NCBI GenBank assembly: GCA_025961275.1
Contig: JAOQNJ010000001.1
Location: forward strand, 4,547,353-4,611,352
Reading direction: 5' to 3'
Source: Providencia alcalifaciens
Lineage (GTDB): Bacteria; Pseudomonadota; Gammaproteobacteria; Enterobacterales; Enterobacteriaceae
DNA: 64,000 bases
Positions within the stretch are counted from its first letter, which is position 1. Each line of letters opens with the position of its first letter. Made by a program: the position numbers and the translations under genes. A model generated the notes under the pieces. The model saw only the letters and a program-made list of their open reading frames with translations, ran no database searches and had not been told where the DNA came from. Shown one piece after another: positions 9,991 through 19,792 of the stretch.

Positions 9991-10228
9991 TTATCCTCTA
10001 AATAATGTCGATTTGCATGTAGGTGACAAGGGGGAAAAGGCGGAGAACACAGAGAAATTTTGTGACTCGACTTGCTGGGCCCGATCAATCATCCTGCAAC
10101 TATAGGTATGACGGGGATAGGTGAAAATAATGTTATTCCGAATTACATCAAAAACATTGTCATTCAGGTAACAAGCTTAGCGTTTATGTGATGACAGCGG
10201 GCAACTTAAATTATGACGGATAGGTAAG
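9991..10228. repeat. Reverse-oriented ERIC-like element plus partial copy
   Basis: The segment 9991-10118 reads as a reverse ERIC-like element: a ctctaaataatgtcg end, aggtgacaaggggg, and a closing gcaactataggtatgacgggg. A more degenerate partial copy follows to about 10228, ending gcaacttaaattatgacgg. Together they fill most of the 389-bp dcd-asmA gap. Confidence 0.55.
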
Positions 10229-10348
10229 TATTGCGGAGGTTATCCCTAAGTCTTAAGTTATTAATATGGGGAAATCCGCTAGTTACAGGGATAGGTATAG
10301 TGTGAGCCTTTAGTGTGGCGTAGCAGACATAATACAAGTGAGGGAAGA

Positions 10349-12196
10349 ATGAAACGGTTTCTGACGACACTGGTCATTTTGCTGGTCGTAATAGTGGTTG
10401 GTTTAACAGCTTTGGTGATGTTAGTTAACCCTAATGATTTTAGACAATATCTTGTGGAAAAAGTAGAGAAAAAGAGCGGTTATCAGCTTGAATTTAAAGG
10501 TGATATGCGTTGGCATGTATTGCCTAGGCTGAGTATTATTACTGGCCCTGTTTCTATTACGGCTCCCAATGCAAATCAACCCGTCTTGAGTGCTGAAAAT
10601 ATGCGCCTTGATGTAGAATTATGGCCTTTAATATCTCACCGTTTATCTATTCAACAAATTGTTTTAGATGGTGCTGTGATCCGCCATACTCCGGAAAGTG
10701 AACCTCAAATTAGCGGTAACTCACCGATTGCACCAGCAGGAAACCAACCTGTTTCAGAGACGACAGAAAAAAGTAAATGGCTGTTGGATATTGAGAAAAT
10801 TGAAGTATCCAATAGCTTAGTCATCTGGAAAACGAAAAACGATGAATATAATTTACGCAATATCGATCTTTCATTAAAAAAGAGCGACGACCAAAAAATT
10901 GCAGCTAAATTTAGTGGTAACTTAAATAAAAATCAGCAAGAGCTTAACTTTAATGCTCGTGCAGACATTGACCTTTCTCAACTATCGCGGCAGGTAAGTG
11001 GGCAACTAACCCAGTTTGATTATACCTTTACCGGTGTCGATTTACCTGAAGGTGGCATCTCTGGCCAAGTCACTACTGATTTTATTTATAATAAAGATGA
11101 TATCGCATCGGCGAGTTTAAATAATATTGCTATTAACGCGAATGACAGTGAATTAACAGGAAAAATTACTGCAATACTGGGAAATATTCCTGATATCAAC
11201 GTCAGGCTATCTTCTAGTACGCTAAACCTCGATAAATTATTAGGTGCAGCCAATTCTAGTGATGAGACAGAAACAGTCATCGAAACAGAGAACCCTGCAC
11301 GTGTTGGCGTTAAGCCTGTTATTTCAGGAAAACAAGGTCAAAAATATGATCTGTCTAGCCTAAAATCGTTTACGGCAGAGATGAATGTAGGTATCGAAAA
11401 CCTAGTTTATCGAGGTATGCCGATTAGTGGTGTGAAATTTAGTGCGCAAAACCAAGCGCCATTACTCACTGTTTCTCAATTAGAAGGGAAGGCATTTGGT
11501 GGTCAATTCTCTTTACCGTTAACCATAAATTATAGTGATATCCCCGCTAAAGTAACGGCTAAGCCAGATTTTAAAAATATTAACTTAACGCCATTATTGA
11601 AAGCATTTAATATGCCAGAAAAACTAAGTGGGATTGTCTCGATTAATGCCACTTTGTCAGGTCCAGGTTATGATGACAATGCGGTCAAAAATTTATGGCA
11701 AGGGCCCATTAATTTCAGCCTGCAAAATGCGCGTTTGGCAGGGCTAAATATTCCTCTCCTAATTCAGCAATCGATCTCTCGTGTTACTGATAAAATAAAT
11801 GCTCCAGTGAGTTCAGGTAATTACACCACTGTCGAGTTATTTACAGTGAATGGTCGTTTGAATAAAGGCACCATGAATATTATGTCAATGAACGCGACTT
11901 CAGAACTGATTTCGATAACAGGGCAAGGTTGGGCGAATATTCCTGAAGAAACTTTAGATGTTAATTTAGGTGTACAAGTTACTAAAGGTTGGGCGGGTGA
12001 TTCTCGCTTTATTCAGCAGTTGCAATCCATGACGATACCACTGCGTATTTATGGTGGTTGGGACAGTTTGCAATATCAGCTGAATGTTGAAAAACTTATT
12101 CGTAATGAATTAAGAACCCAGGCTAAAGAAGCATTAGGTAACTTTTTGAAAAAAGAAGAGAAAAAAGGACTTAATGATCTATTGAATGCGTTTTAA
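10349..12196 (+). CDS. asmA: AsmA, outer-membrane biogenesis protein
   Basis: 615 residues from ATG 10349 (E. coli about 617). One N-terminal membrane anchor (about 5-27) is followed by a long periplasmic domain. N-terminal AsmA motifs are NPNDFRQYLVEKVEKKSGY and the C-terminal AsmA_2 region carries GWAGDSRFIQQLQSMTIPLR. AsmA-like proteins are thought to bridge inner and outer membranes for phospholipid transport and affect outer-membrane assembly. The start was chosen for RBS gagggaag; the GTG at 10313 lacks one. Sits in the conserved udk-dcd-asmA-yegH order, here broken before yegH by the dppA remnant. Confidence 0.95.
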   Translation: MKRFLTTLVILLVVIVVGLTALVMLVNPNDFRQYLVEKVEKKSGYQLEFKGDMRWHVLPRLSIITGPVSITAPNANQPVLSAENMRLDVELWPLISHRLSIQQIVLDGAVIRHTPESEPQISGNSPIAPAGNQPVSETTEKSKWLLDIEKIEVSNSLVIWKTKNDEYNLRNIDLSLKKSDDQKIAAKFSGNLNKNQQELNFNARADIDLSQLSRQVSGQLTQFDYTFTGVDLPEGGISGQVTTDFIYNKDDIASASLNNIAINANDSELTGKITAILGNIPDINVRLSSSTLNLDKLLGAANSSDETETVIETENPARVGVKPVISGKQGQKYDLSSLKSFTAEMNVGIENLVYRGMPISGVKFSAQNQAPLLTVSQLEGKAFGGQFSLPLTINYSDIPAKVTAKPDFKNINLTPLLKAFNMPEKLSGIVSINATLSGPGYDDNAVKNLWQGPINFSLQNARLAGLNIPLLIQQSISRVTDKINAPVSSGNYTTVELFTVNGRLNKGTMNIMSMNATSELISITGQGWANIPEETLDVNLGVQVTKGWAGDSRFIQQLQSMTIPLRIYGGWDSLQYQLNVEKLIRNELRTQAKEALGNFLKKEEKKGLNDLLNAF

Positions 12197-12717
12197 TAGG
12201 ATCTAACTGGCATACTCAACGATCGGTGAGCATCGGTAAAACCTGAAGAATTAATAAAGCCCGATGAGCATAGGTAAACTATGTGATTCGGGTGACTAAG
12301 TGAAGTACTCTGTCTATTCCCCATTGAGTCTGATATATCTGATTAGAGTTTTATTCATGGCTTTCAATTTCAAATCTCTGGTAATGATGGTCATCGGCTA
12401 AATATTTATATTTTAAATAATTAGATGTCGTGCAAGTTCACGAAGAAATGAATCATGTCAATTTCCATCAAGTTGCCATCTATTGAAGTCAATCCTACCA
12501 TCTTAATGTAGCTAAATTATTTAAATTCAGATACGTTATAAACATTATAAATTAGTTAACAATTTGTTTTTAAATTGTTATTTTTGCGTTAACTGAGTTA
12601 AGAGTTGGTGATTAATTACACTGTGAGTAGTTAAATATACTGATGCCTAAATAGTCATTTTCTATGATGAGTTAGTACATCAAGCAAATAACACATAAAT
12701 CTCACAGGAGCATATAG
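12197..12717. other. 521-bp gap with ERIC-like remnant
   Basis: About 12205-12340 contains a degenerate ERIC-like core, gagcataggtaaactatgtg, in reverse orientation. The rest is AT-rich and should hold the promoter of the dppA-like gene, whose RBS (caggag) precedes ATG 12718. Nothing else seen. Confidence 0.45.
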
Positions 12718-13248
12718 ATGACGCTATCTATCAAAAAGCCAAGTTTATTAATAATTGCATTTACATTAGCAGCTCTCACAGCGTCAAATTCTGTGAAAGC
12801 GAAAACATTGGTTTACTGTTCGGAGGCTTCTCCAGATAGCTTTAATCCTCAGTTATCTGTTTCAAGTACAACATTCGATGCTAGTTCAGCTCAGATATAC
12901 GATCGTTTAGTTGAATTTACATTGGGTACTACAGTCATTGAGCCGGGGTTAGCGGAACGCTGGGAAGTGAGCAAAGATAACAAGATTTATACCTTCCACT
13001 TACGTAAAGGTGTTAAATGGCATTCAAACAAAGATTTCAAGCCAACTCGTGATTTTAATGCTGATGATGTAATTTATAGCTTTATGCGCCAAAAAGATGC
13101 TAATCATCCATATCATAAAGTCTCTGGGGGCAACTATGAGTTCTTTATGGGAATGGATATGGATAAACTCATCGATAAAATTGAAAAAATTGATGACAAT
13201 ACCATTCGTATTACTCTGATTCGTCCCGAATCTCCATTCTTATCAAAT
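12718..13248 (+). pseudogene. dppA: Dipeptide-binding protein DppA-like, 5' fragment
   Basis: The first ~177 codons of a periplasmic dipeptide/heme-binding protein. It has a signal peptide (about 1-28, ending SVKAKT) and the mature start [18 protein letters not shown], very close to E. coli Dpp[20 protein letters not shown] and the segment to RPESPFLS are intact. An IS3-family element begins at 13249; translation would read into it and stop at 13332. Only the first third of the binding domain remains, so the protein should not bind peptide. The 3' end survives beyond the IS. Confidence 0.9.
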
Positions 13249-13265
13249 TGTTCTGCGCAACTAAA

Positions 13266-14090
13266 TCAGGACACTTTTCTTAAGGAATTTTGTTCATACT
13301 CAATTGGGGACAGATCACCGTTGGCAGTATGAAACCTTTCTAGGTTGTAATAGCGCATATACGCGATAACATCTTCTTTCATCTGTTTCCGAGTCGGCTG
13401 AGGGATTTTCAGTACCCAATCGTGTTTTAAACTGCCAAAAAATCGTTCTACAACGGCGTTATCCCAACAGGCTCCAACATCACCCATGCTTGCCCTAATA
13501 CCATAGCTTGTTAGCAAGCGGCGATATCGCTTACTCGTATATTGAGAGCCTCTATCACTATGAAAGACTAAGCCTTTTTCGGGCTGGCGTAAGTTATACG
13601 CTTTCATCAAGGCTTTACTGACTAAATCTGCCGTCATTCGTTTATCGATATGCCAACCCACAATACGGCGTGAGTATAAGTCCATCACGATGGCTAAATA
13701 CATCCAGCCTTCCCCTGTTTTTAAATAGGTCACATCACCCGCCCACACTTCGTTAGGTGCGTGAGGATTAAAATTTTGATTGAGCAAATTATCGGCTACG
13801 GCATCACTGTGTTTGCGTTTTGTGGTGACTTTGTAAGCAACGCGCTGAGTGACGACTAGGCCAAGCTGAGCCATTAGCTTTTGAACGCCATAAGCACTCA
13901 CGCTAAAGCCCTCTTTGCATAACCGTTTACGTAACGTTCTATAACCTAAGCTATTTCGACTCTGTTCAAAGATAGCTTTGGCTCTGCGGTACAGGCTAAG
14001 TTGTTCTGCGGTGATCAATTTTGCTGGGCGTTTAAGCCAAGCATAGTAGGCAGAACGACTTATTTTCATTAACTTGCAGAGCTTCAGCAC
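13266..14090 (-). CDS. IS3-family transposase OrfB (DDE integrase domain), copy 1
   Basis: 274 residues from the internal ATG; the true product is probably an OrfAB fusion. The rve/DDE core shows D in [15 protein letters not shown] in [12 protein letters not shown] and E in [18 protein letters not shown], ending [14 protein letters not shown]. The reading phase is open upstream to the OrfA slippery site, encoding SQRPPAKGNQVAFKTIK before the ATG, so -1 frameshifting can join it to OrfA. Catalytic residues are intact, suggesting active or recently active transposase. Confidence 0.93.
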   Translation of the reverse strand: MLKLCKLMKISRSAYYAWLKRPAKLITAEQLSLYRRAKAIFEQSRNSLGYRTLRKRLCKEGFSVSAYGVQKLMAQLGLVVTQRVAYKVTTKRKHSDAVADNLLNQNFNPHAPNEVWAGDVTYLKTGEGWMYLAIVMDLYSRRIVGWHIDKRMTADLVSKALMKAYNLRQPEKGLVFHSDRGSQYTSKRYRRLLTSYGIRASMGDVGACWDNAVVERFFGSLKHDWVLKIPQPTRKQMKEDVIAYMRYYNLERFHTANGDLSPIEYEQNSLRKVS

Positions 14091-14128
14091 GGGAAACTGT
14101 GAAGATAATTGCTTAATCGTTTTAAACG

Positions 14129-14416
14129 CTACTTGGTTTCCTTTAGCAGGAGGGCGCTGGCTTTTTTTAGGATCTCTTTCTCCATCCTAAGTTCTTTATT
14201 TTCTTTTCGAAGCCTTAATAGCTCAGCTCTCTCATCGGCATTCAAGCTGCTACCGGATTGTTCAGCATCGAATTTTGCTTTCCAGTTATAAAGTAATTTA
14301 TCGGTGATCCCTAATGAAGCTGCCGCTTTTGGGACGCTATAACCTTGTTCGGTGACTAATGCGACCGCTTCTTGCTTAAACTCAGTAGTATAAAACCTGT
14401 TTGTTCGTTTTTTCAT
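14129..14416 (-). CDS. IS3-family transposase OrfA, copy 1
   Basis: 95 residues: an N-terminal helix-turn-helix (about 5-50, FKQEAVALVTEQGYSVPKAA) for end binding, and a C-terminal leucine-zipper-like helix (about 60-92). An A7 run on the minus strand (complement of 14162-14168, read A AAA AAA G) lies near its end. It would allow a -1 shift into OrfB, the standard IS3-family mechanism. Confidence 0.92.
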   Translation of the reverse strand: MKKRTNRFYTTEFKQEAVALVTEQGYSVPKAAASLGITDKLLYNWKAKFDAEQSGSSLNADERAELLRLRKENKELRMEKEILKKASALLLKETK

Positions 14417-14480
14417 TTAACACCTCAATAATTGGATTATATTCCATTATTAAAGTGTCCTGTTTGATTAAAGCAGATCA

Positions 14481-14681
14481 ATCCAACCAGCACGTATGAC
14501 GACGGATCATGGCAAACGGATTGAGCTTTATAAGCAAGCGCAAATTGTGATGCATGAACAAGCTCCCGCATTAATCATCGCTCACTCAACAATATTTGAA
14601 CCAATACGTAAAGAAGTGAAAGGCTATATTATCGATCCACTTGGCAAACATCACTTTAGCAACGTCGATATTGAGAAATAA
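14481..14681 (+). pseudogene. dppA: DppA-like, 3' fragment
   Basis: Codons for the last ~66 residues of DppA, open from the IS edge (IQPARMTTDHGKRIELY) to the stop. It includes AHSTIFEPIRKEVKGY and ends DPLGKHHFSNVDIEK, closely matching the E. coli C-terminus. There is no start signal for independent expression. Comparison with the ~535-residue family implies that about 290 residues between the two fragments are gone. Confidence 0.9.
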
Positions 14682-14713
14682 TAGAGTTTGATTATTGACA
14701 ATAAGGCCTTAAA

Positions 14714-14743
14714 AATTCGAGTTGCCGGTAGACAACTCGAATT
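14714..14743. terminator. Palindrome between dppA remnant and yegH
   Basis: AATTCGAGTTG and CAACTCGAATT form an 11-bp perfect stem with an 8-nt loop, between convergent ends. It resembles an ERIC end folded on itself and could act as a bidirectional terminator, though T tracts are poor. Confidence 0.5.
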
Positions 14744-14764
14744 ATTTATAGATTTAAAAACAGG

Positions 14765-16339
14765 TTATACTTCTTCGTACTCATGTGAGGTTTTTGGCGG
14801 AATAATTAATACCTTACTGATACGATGACTATTTATTTCAAGTGGTTGGAAGATGCAGCCATTGACTTCGACTTGTTCACCTACTTGAGGAACGCGTTGA
14901 AGGTCTTCCATTAATAGACCAGCAATGGTTTCGTACTCACGTTTGTCATCAAGTTCCATTGGAATAAATAGAATTAAATCTTCTAAAGGCATAAAGCCAT
15001 TAGCAACCCAGCTGCCATCTTCTAACTTTTGGATATCATGGCGTGAATCATTCTCTTCTTCACCAACAGGTAAGTTACCCGCGATAGTTTCCATAACATC
15101 CGTTAATGTTACGATACCTTCGATAGAACCAAATTCATCCACAACAAACGCAAAATGAGTATGTGCCTTACGGAATTGCTCGAGTGCTTTTAACAGTGAA
15201 AGCCCTTCTGGGAAGATAAGCGGCTGCGTAATTAGTGCACGTAAATCCAACGGAGCACCACTTAATTGCTGCTTAACTAAGTCTAGAATATGAACAACGC
15301 CAACAGGTTCATCACTGATGGTTTCATCAATGACAACAAAACGTGAATGCGGATTTTTTTCCATTAATTGCAATAATTCACTTGCTGATTTATTGATATC
15401 CAAATAATCCACATCATGGCGTGATGTCATAATACTTTCGACGTTACGTTGCGCCATTCCAAGAACACGGGCAATCATTTGACGCTCTTGTGGATCAAAA
15501 ACAGATTGGTTATCTGCAATTAAATTCGAGGTATGAGCATCCAGTTCTGCACGTTCATGTTTACCACTTAAGATACGTAAAACAGCTTCAGCAGTCCGCT
15601 CACGTAACGGGCGGGTGCCTTTAAGGTACTTGCGACGGTTAAACTGTGCAAACTGGTTCAACATCTCAATCATAATCGAGAAGCCGATCGCAGCGTACAG
15701 ATAACCTTTTGGTATTGCATAACCAAAACCTTCAGCGACTAAGCTAAAGCCTATCATTAGCAAGAAGCTAAGACACAAGATAACAATAGTTGGATGGTTA
15801 TTGACGAAGCCTGTCAGTGGCTTACTTGCCCATATCATTAAGATCATGGCAATAGTAACCGCCGCTACCATCACGCCTATATGGTCAACCATCCCCACTG
15901 CCGTGATGACTGAGTCAAGAGAGAATACGGCGTCAAGGACAATAATTTGTGCAACAACTGCCCAGAAATTCGATGTTTTTCTTTGAGTATTGCTATGCTC
16001 ATCACCCCCTTCTAATCGCTCATTTAGCTCCATTGTTGCTTTAAATAGCAAGAATATTCCCCCGATTAACATAATGAGATCTCGGGCGCTAAATGGATGA
16101 TCGAATAACGTAATAATTGGCTTGGTGAGCGTTATTAGCCAAGACAGACTAAACAGCAGAATAATACGCATAATCAGTGCGAACATAAGGCCCGTAATAC
16201 GAGCTCGGTCACGCAATTTTTGCGGAAGTTTATCTGCCAAAATGGCTATAAAGACGAGGTTATCAATACCAAGAACGATTTCTAGAACGATGAGGGTGGC
16301 AAGCCCCGCCCAAATCGAAGGATCTGCGATCCATTCCAT
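14765..16339 (-). CDS. yegH: TerC-domain and CBS-domain membrane protein YegH
   Basis: 524 residues. The N-terminal TerC domain (about 1-240) has seven or so membrane segments, with the acidic motifs [13 protein letters not shown] and [16 protein letters not shown] pair of CBS domains follows (about 300-425, containing SRFVVIDE and [19 protein letters not shown]). A CorC/HlyC-type C-terminal domain (about 435-515) completes it. TerC proteins are linked to metal-ion (manganese) export or protein metalation; YegH itself is poorly studied. Next to asmA in E. coli, here separated by the dppA remnant. Confidence 0.93.
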   Translation of the reverse strand: MEWIADPSIWAGLATLIVLEIVLGIDNLVFIAILADKLPQKLRDRARITGLMFALIMRIILLFSLSWLITLTKPIITLFDHPFSARDLIMLIGGIFLLFKATMELNERLEGGDEHSNTQRKTSNFWAVVAQIIVLDAVFSLDSVITAVGMVDHIGVMVAAVTIAMILMIWASKPLTGFVNNHPTIVILCLSFLLMIGFSLVAEGFGYAIPKGYLYAAIGFSIMIEMLNQFAQFNRRKYLKGTRPLRERTAEAVLRILSGKHERAELDAHTSNLIADNQSVFDPQERQMIARVLGMAQRNVESIMTSRHDVDYLDINKSASELLQLMEKNPHSRFVVIDETISDEPVGVVHILDLVKQQLSGAPLDLRALITQPLIFPEGLSLLKALEQFRKAHTHFAFVVDEFGSIEGIVTLTDVMETIAGNLPVGEEENDSRHDIQKLEDGSWVANGFMPLEDLILFIPMELDDKREYETIAGLLMEDLQRVPQVGEQVEVNGCIFQPLEINSHRISKVLIIPPKTSHEYEEV

Positions 16340-16724
16340 ACAGTTTGTTTTACCTTCTGAGATAACGGCTTATGCCGACAGGTGAATAATGCGGTTTGTT
16401 TTCTCAAATTTCAATCAAAATTCGCGAATATTAGGCGATAAACTGCAAATAACATTTCGTTTATGCCGAGAATTGTTCATCTTTCTGGGGCAATTTTTAT
16501 TCAAATTAAAAAAAGTGAAGCATCATTTAATTCAAGATGCATGGCCATGCACGGCTGTTTTTTAATCTCCACTTGTTGTAAAAATAAGCAGCAAAGTTCA
16601 ACAGTCCTTAGCGATGAAATCAATAGCTACCCAGCAGAACAAACCTGAGTTAACATGTGATCCTGTTAACAGAATTGTCAGCAAATAAATCGCTGACGTG
16701 GTCCTAATCAGACAGGAGTTTTTC
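16340..16724. other. 385-bp divergent yegH/gnd promoter region
   Basis: No convincing gene. GTCAGC and GCTGAC (16678-16696) form a small hairpin in the gnd leader just upstream of its RBS (caggag). Both divergent promoters must lie here. Confidence 0.4.
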
Positions 16725-18131
16725 ATGTCAAAGCAACAGATTGGCGTTGTCGGTATGGCTGTCATGGGGCGTAACCTTGCGCTGAATATTGAAAGTCGTG
16801 GTTATTCCGTCTCTATTTTCAACCGTTCACAAGATAAAACGGATGAAGTTATTGCTGAAAATCCAGGGAAAAAATTAGTTCCCAACTACACAATTGAAGA
16901 GTTTGTCGACTCTCTGGAAAAACCACGCCGCATCCTGTTGATGGTTAAAGCGGGTGAAGCTACAGATAAAACTATCGCTGCATTGACTCCGCATCTGGAC
17001 AAAGGTGATATCTTAATTGATGGCGGTAATACGCTCTACAAAGATACTATTCGCCGTAATCGTGAACTGTCAGAGCAAGGCTTCAACTTCATCGGTACAG
17101 GTGTTTCTGGTGGTGAAGATGGTGCATTGAAAGGTCCTTCTATTATGCCGGGCGGCCAAAAAGAAGCTTACGAGCTGGTTGCGCCAATTTTGAAAGAAAT
17201 CGCAGCTAAAGTAGACGGTGAACCTTGTGTGACTTATATCGGTCCAGATGGTGCAGGCCACTATGTTAAAATGGTTCACAATGGTATTGAATATGGCGAT
17301 ATGCAATTAATCGCAGAAGCGTATTCACTACTGAAAGGTTCTTTAAACCTGAATAACGAAGAGTTAGCAGAGATTTTCGCTGATTGGAACCAAGGCGAGC
17401 TGAGTAGCTATCTCATCGAAATTACCGCGGATATCTTTAAGAAGAAAGATGACGAAGGTAAATACCTTGTTGATGTGATCCTTGATGAAGCTGCTAACAA
17501 AGGTACAGGTAAGTGGACTAGCCAAAGTTCTTTGGACTTAGGTATTCCTGTCACACTGATTACTGAATCTGTGTTCGCACGTTATATCTCTTTCTTAAAA
17601 GATCAACGTGTTGCTGCCTCTAAAGTCTTAACTGGTCCTGTTTTGAAAGCGGTTGATGGTGATAAAAAAGAGTTTATTGAGAAAGTACGTCGTGCACTGT
17701 ACCTCGGTAAAATCGTTTCTTATGCTCAAGGCTTCCAGCAATTAAAAGCGGCTTCAGACGAATACAGCTGGGATCTTAACTATGGCGAGATAGCGAAGAT
17801 CTTCCGTGCTGGTTGTATCATTCGTGCGCAATTCCTACAAAAAATCACTGATGCCTATAATGAAAATGCACAAATTGCCAACTTATTGTTAGCGCCATAC
17901 TTCAAGAACATTGCTGATGAATATCAGCAATCGCTGCGTGATGTTGTTTGCTATGGCATACAAAATGGTATTCCAACACCAACATTCTCTGCTGCTATTT
18001 CTTACTATGATAGCTATCGTGCGGCGGTATTGCCTGCAAACTTAATTCAAGCACAGCGTGATTACTTCGGTGCTCACACTTATAAGCGTACGGATAAAGA
18101 AGGCGTATTTCATACCGAGTGGATGGAATAA
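16725..18131 (+). CDS. gnd: 6-phosphogluconate dehydrogenase, decarboxylating
   Basis: Oxidises 6-phosphogluconate to ribulose 5-phosphate, producing NADPH in the pentose phosphate pathway. 468 residues from ATG 16725, identical to E. coli length; the upstream start at 16698 would add an unsupported extension. Rossmann motif [15 protein letters not shown] (about 6-20) and the active-site segment [17 protein letters not shown] (about 180-196) are intact. In E. coli the O-antigen locus lies between yegH and gnd/his; no such genes are found here. Confidence 0.98.
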   Translation: MSKQQIGVVGMAVMGRNLALNIESRGYSVSIFNRSQDKTDEVIAENPGKKLVPNYTIEEFVDSLEKPRRILLMVKAGEATDKTIAALTPHLDKGDILIDGGNTLYKDTIRRNRELSEQGFNFIGTGVSGGEDGALKGPSIMPGGQKEAYELVAPILKEIAAKVDGEPCVTYIGPDGAGHYVKMVHNGIEYGDMQLIAEAYSLLKGSLNLNNEELAEIFADWNQGELSSYLIEITADIFKKKDDEGKYLVDVILDEAANKGTGKWTSQSSLDLGIPVTLITESVFARYISFLKDQRVAASKVLTGPVLKAVDGDKKEFIEKVRRALYLGKIVSYAQGFQQLKAASDEYSWDLNYGEIAKIFRAGCIIRAQFLQKITDAYNENAQIANLLLAPYFKNIADEYQQSLRDVVCYGIQNGIPTPTFSAAISYYDSYRAAVLPANLIQAQRDYFGAHTYKRTDKEGVFHTEWME

Positions 18132-18467
18132 TTTCTAAAATAGAAATAGTATTTGCAAATGAAATAATAAAGGTGCTGATTATTCAGCACCTTTTTTAAT
18201 CAACACTTTGCTATAAATCCGCGGGCACTTATAATCTATTATGCCGATAAACGTAGAAAATTAAATAATTCTATCGTTGAGGGGGTGTTCCCTATGGCAA
18301 ATCAAGCCAAATAATCTGAATTATGTCGAGTATAAAATCTACTATGGCTTTGATTTAGCATACTGATAGAATCGTCTGCTACTTTTTTGATTTGGTATGG
18401 CAAAAAACGTTTATTGTTATAAACCTAAATTCATTCATTTTGTACTCTCAACCTTAGATCCCTGTTT
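18132..18467. other. gnd downstream region
   Basis: Apart from the gnd terminator, this 336-bp gap shows no gene; it should contain the promoter of the MFS gene that starts at 18468. Confidence 0.4.
18170..18197 (+). terminator. gnd terminator
   Basis: AAGGTGCTGA and TCAGCACCTT form a perfect 10-bp stem with a 4-nt loop followed by T6. Confidence 0.9.
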
Positions 18468-19655
18468 ATGCGAAAGTTTCTTATCCTGTTATTACTACTC
18501 GTTTTGCTGAGTCCATTGGCAATTGATCTCTATCTTCCTGTGATACCGGCTATTGCCATCGCATTAGGGACTCAGGAGTCGATTATTCAATCGACGATTG
18601 CTTTATTTATATTGATATTTGGTATTGGGCAATTAATTTCAGGCCCTCTAATCGATCGATACGGGCGTAAACCTATCGCGATTATTGGTATTTTGATTTA
18701 TATCGTTGGTTCAATTGTTGCAGCTGTATCGACAACTGCTGAGATATTTATAGCAGCTCGAGTACTACAAGGAATTGCCGTCTGTTGTACTGGTGTCGTG
18801 GCTTTTAGCGGTGTTCGTGATCGTATGAATGGTACTGAGGCAGCAAGGGCATTTGGTTTTCTCAATGGTACTCTGAATATTGTACCTGCATTGGCGCCAT
18901 TATTAGGTGGGCTTCTCGCCGAAGTTTGGGGATGGCGTGCACCTTTTTGGTTTTTAGCATTATATGCAGTTCTACTTTTAGTATTGATTGTGGTGTATTT
19001 GCCCGAAACACGACCAGAAAGCTTGAAAAATGTTAAAAAAATCAACTTCAATCACTATCTGCATATATTGCGTAATAAAAACTTTATCATTTTTGCGTTA
19101 GTTAATGCTGGAAGCATGGGAATGGTACTGACCTATGTTTCATTTACTCCCACTGTTCTAATGGGAGAATCGGGATTAACTCCTCTCGAATTCTCCATTG
19201 TATTTGGTTTAAATGGCTTTTGGATTATGTTTGCCAGCTACGTTGCAAACTATTTTATTCCAAGAATAGGGCGTCCAAATTGCTTAATGGTGGGAAGTAT
19301 ATTTATGGGAGTGGGTTGCTTAGGGCTTATATTTGGGCTCACTATCTTACCAAATACAATTCAAACTCATTGGTTAGTCTATATGCTACCAGTCGCTTGT
19401 GCCTGTACCGGGTTGGCTTTTATGATGGGTACAGCAACCAGCTTTGCACTAGAGCCTTTTGAAAAAGAAGCAGGGACTGCATCGGCATTAGTCGGATTTG
19501 TACAAATGGCGGGTGGTGCAACACTTGGATTGCTAGCAATTAATTCTTTTCTGCCTGCAAAACTCGCGTTAGCTATAATGATGTTGTTAGGTTGCATTAT
19601 CGGATTAGTTGCAAGAAAAGCCAGCTTAAAGCTTGTCGCGCAGACAGGAAAATAA
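18468..19655 (+). CDS. Bcr/CflA-type MFS drug efflux transporter
   Basis: 395 residues with 12 predicted membrane segments. The MFS motif A GPLIDRYGRKP lies between segments 2 and 3. LSPLAIDLYLPVIPAIA at the N-terminus is the Bcr/CflA hallmark, found in bicyclomycin and chloramphenicol exporters. The drug range cannot be read from sequence. It sits 137 bp upstream of a CatB/Vat-type acetyltransferase, so efflux and enzymatic inactivation may be a functional pair, possibly co-transcribed. Confidence 0.88.
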   Translation: MRKFLILLLLLVLLSPLAIDLYLPVIPAIAIALGTQESIIQSTIALFILIFGIGQLISGPLIDRYGRKPIAIIGILIYIVGSIVAAVSTTAEIFIAARVLQGIAVCCTGVVAFSGVRDRMNGTEAARAFGFLNGTLNIVPALAPLLGGLLAEVWGWRAPFWFLALYAVLLLVLIVVYLPETRPESLKNVKKINFNHYLHILRNKNFIIFALVNAGSMGMVLTYVSFTPTVLMGESGLTPLEFSIVFGLNGFWIMFASYVANYFIPRIGRPNCLMVGSIFMGVGCLGLIFGLTILPNTIQTHWLVYMLPVACACTGLAFMMGTATSFALEPFEKEAGTASALVGFVQMAGGATLGLLAINSFLPAKLALAIMMLLGCIIGLVARKASLKLVAQTGK

Positions 19656-19672
19656 GCAATAAGGAAGGTATC

Positions 19673-19747
19673 ATGGTTAATCCATTATTAAAACAGCCCA
19701 GAGTGGCTAAGTGTGATGTATTTTTGAACGCAAATACATCACCATAG
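19673..19747 (+). CDS. Candidate 24-residue leader peptide before acetyltransferase
   Basis: A very good RBS (aaggaaggtatc) precedes ATG 19673; the ORF runs 24 codons to TAG at 19745, starting MVNPLLKQPRVAK. Its 3' half lies inside the strong hairpin 19713-19742 and its stop codon lies in a second hairpin. The layout resembles leader peptides of inducible chloramphenicol and macrolide resistance genes, but the peptide itself is not one I recognise. Confidence 0.5.
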   Translation: MVNPLLKQPRVAKCDVFLNANTSP

Positions 19748-19762
19748 ACTGCGTTCTATGGT
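19713..19762 (+). promoter_or_regulatory. Mutually exclusive hairpins upstream of acetyltransferase
   Basis: Stem 1 is GTGATGTATTT with AAATACATCAC (19713-19742). Stem 2 is ACCATAGA with TCTATGGT (19741-19762). The alternative pairing AACGCA (19727-19732) with TGCGTT (19750-19755) would disrupt both. No T run follows stem 2, so translational control or anti-termination is more likely than simple termination. Confidence 0.55.
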
Positions 19763-19792
19763 AATAATAATTTTATTATCAGGACTATTATC

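Larger units (their letters stand above)
13249..14480 (-). mobile_element. IS3-family insertion sequence, copy 1 (1232 bp)
   Basis: Ends are imperfect inverted repeats: TGTTCTGCGCAACTAAATCA on the left and TGATCTGCTTTAATCAAACA read inward from the right, both continuing into GGACACTTT. Two overlapping-phase transposase frames run on the minus strand. No target duplication is visible: left flank ends aaat, right flank starts atcc. About 0.9 kb of dppA is missing at this point, consistent with an IS-adjacent deletion. The second copy at 20411-21642 has the same length and appears identical. Confidence 0.95.

Noticed and set aside
14109-14291. Plus-strand 60-codon frame in the IS (also in copy 2)
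   Set aside because: Antisense shadow of OrfA; occurs in both copies simply because they are identical.
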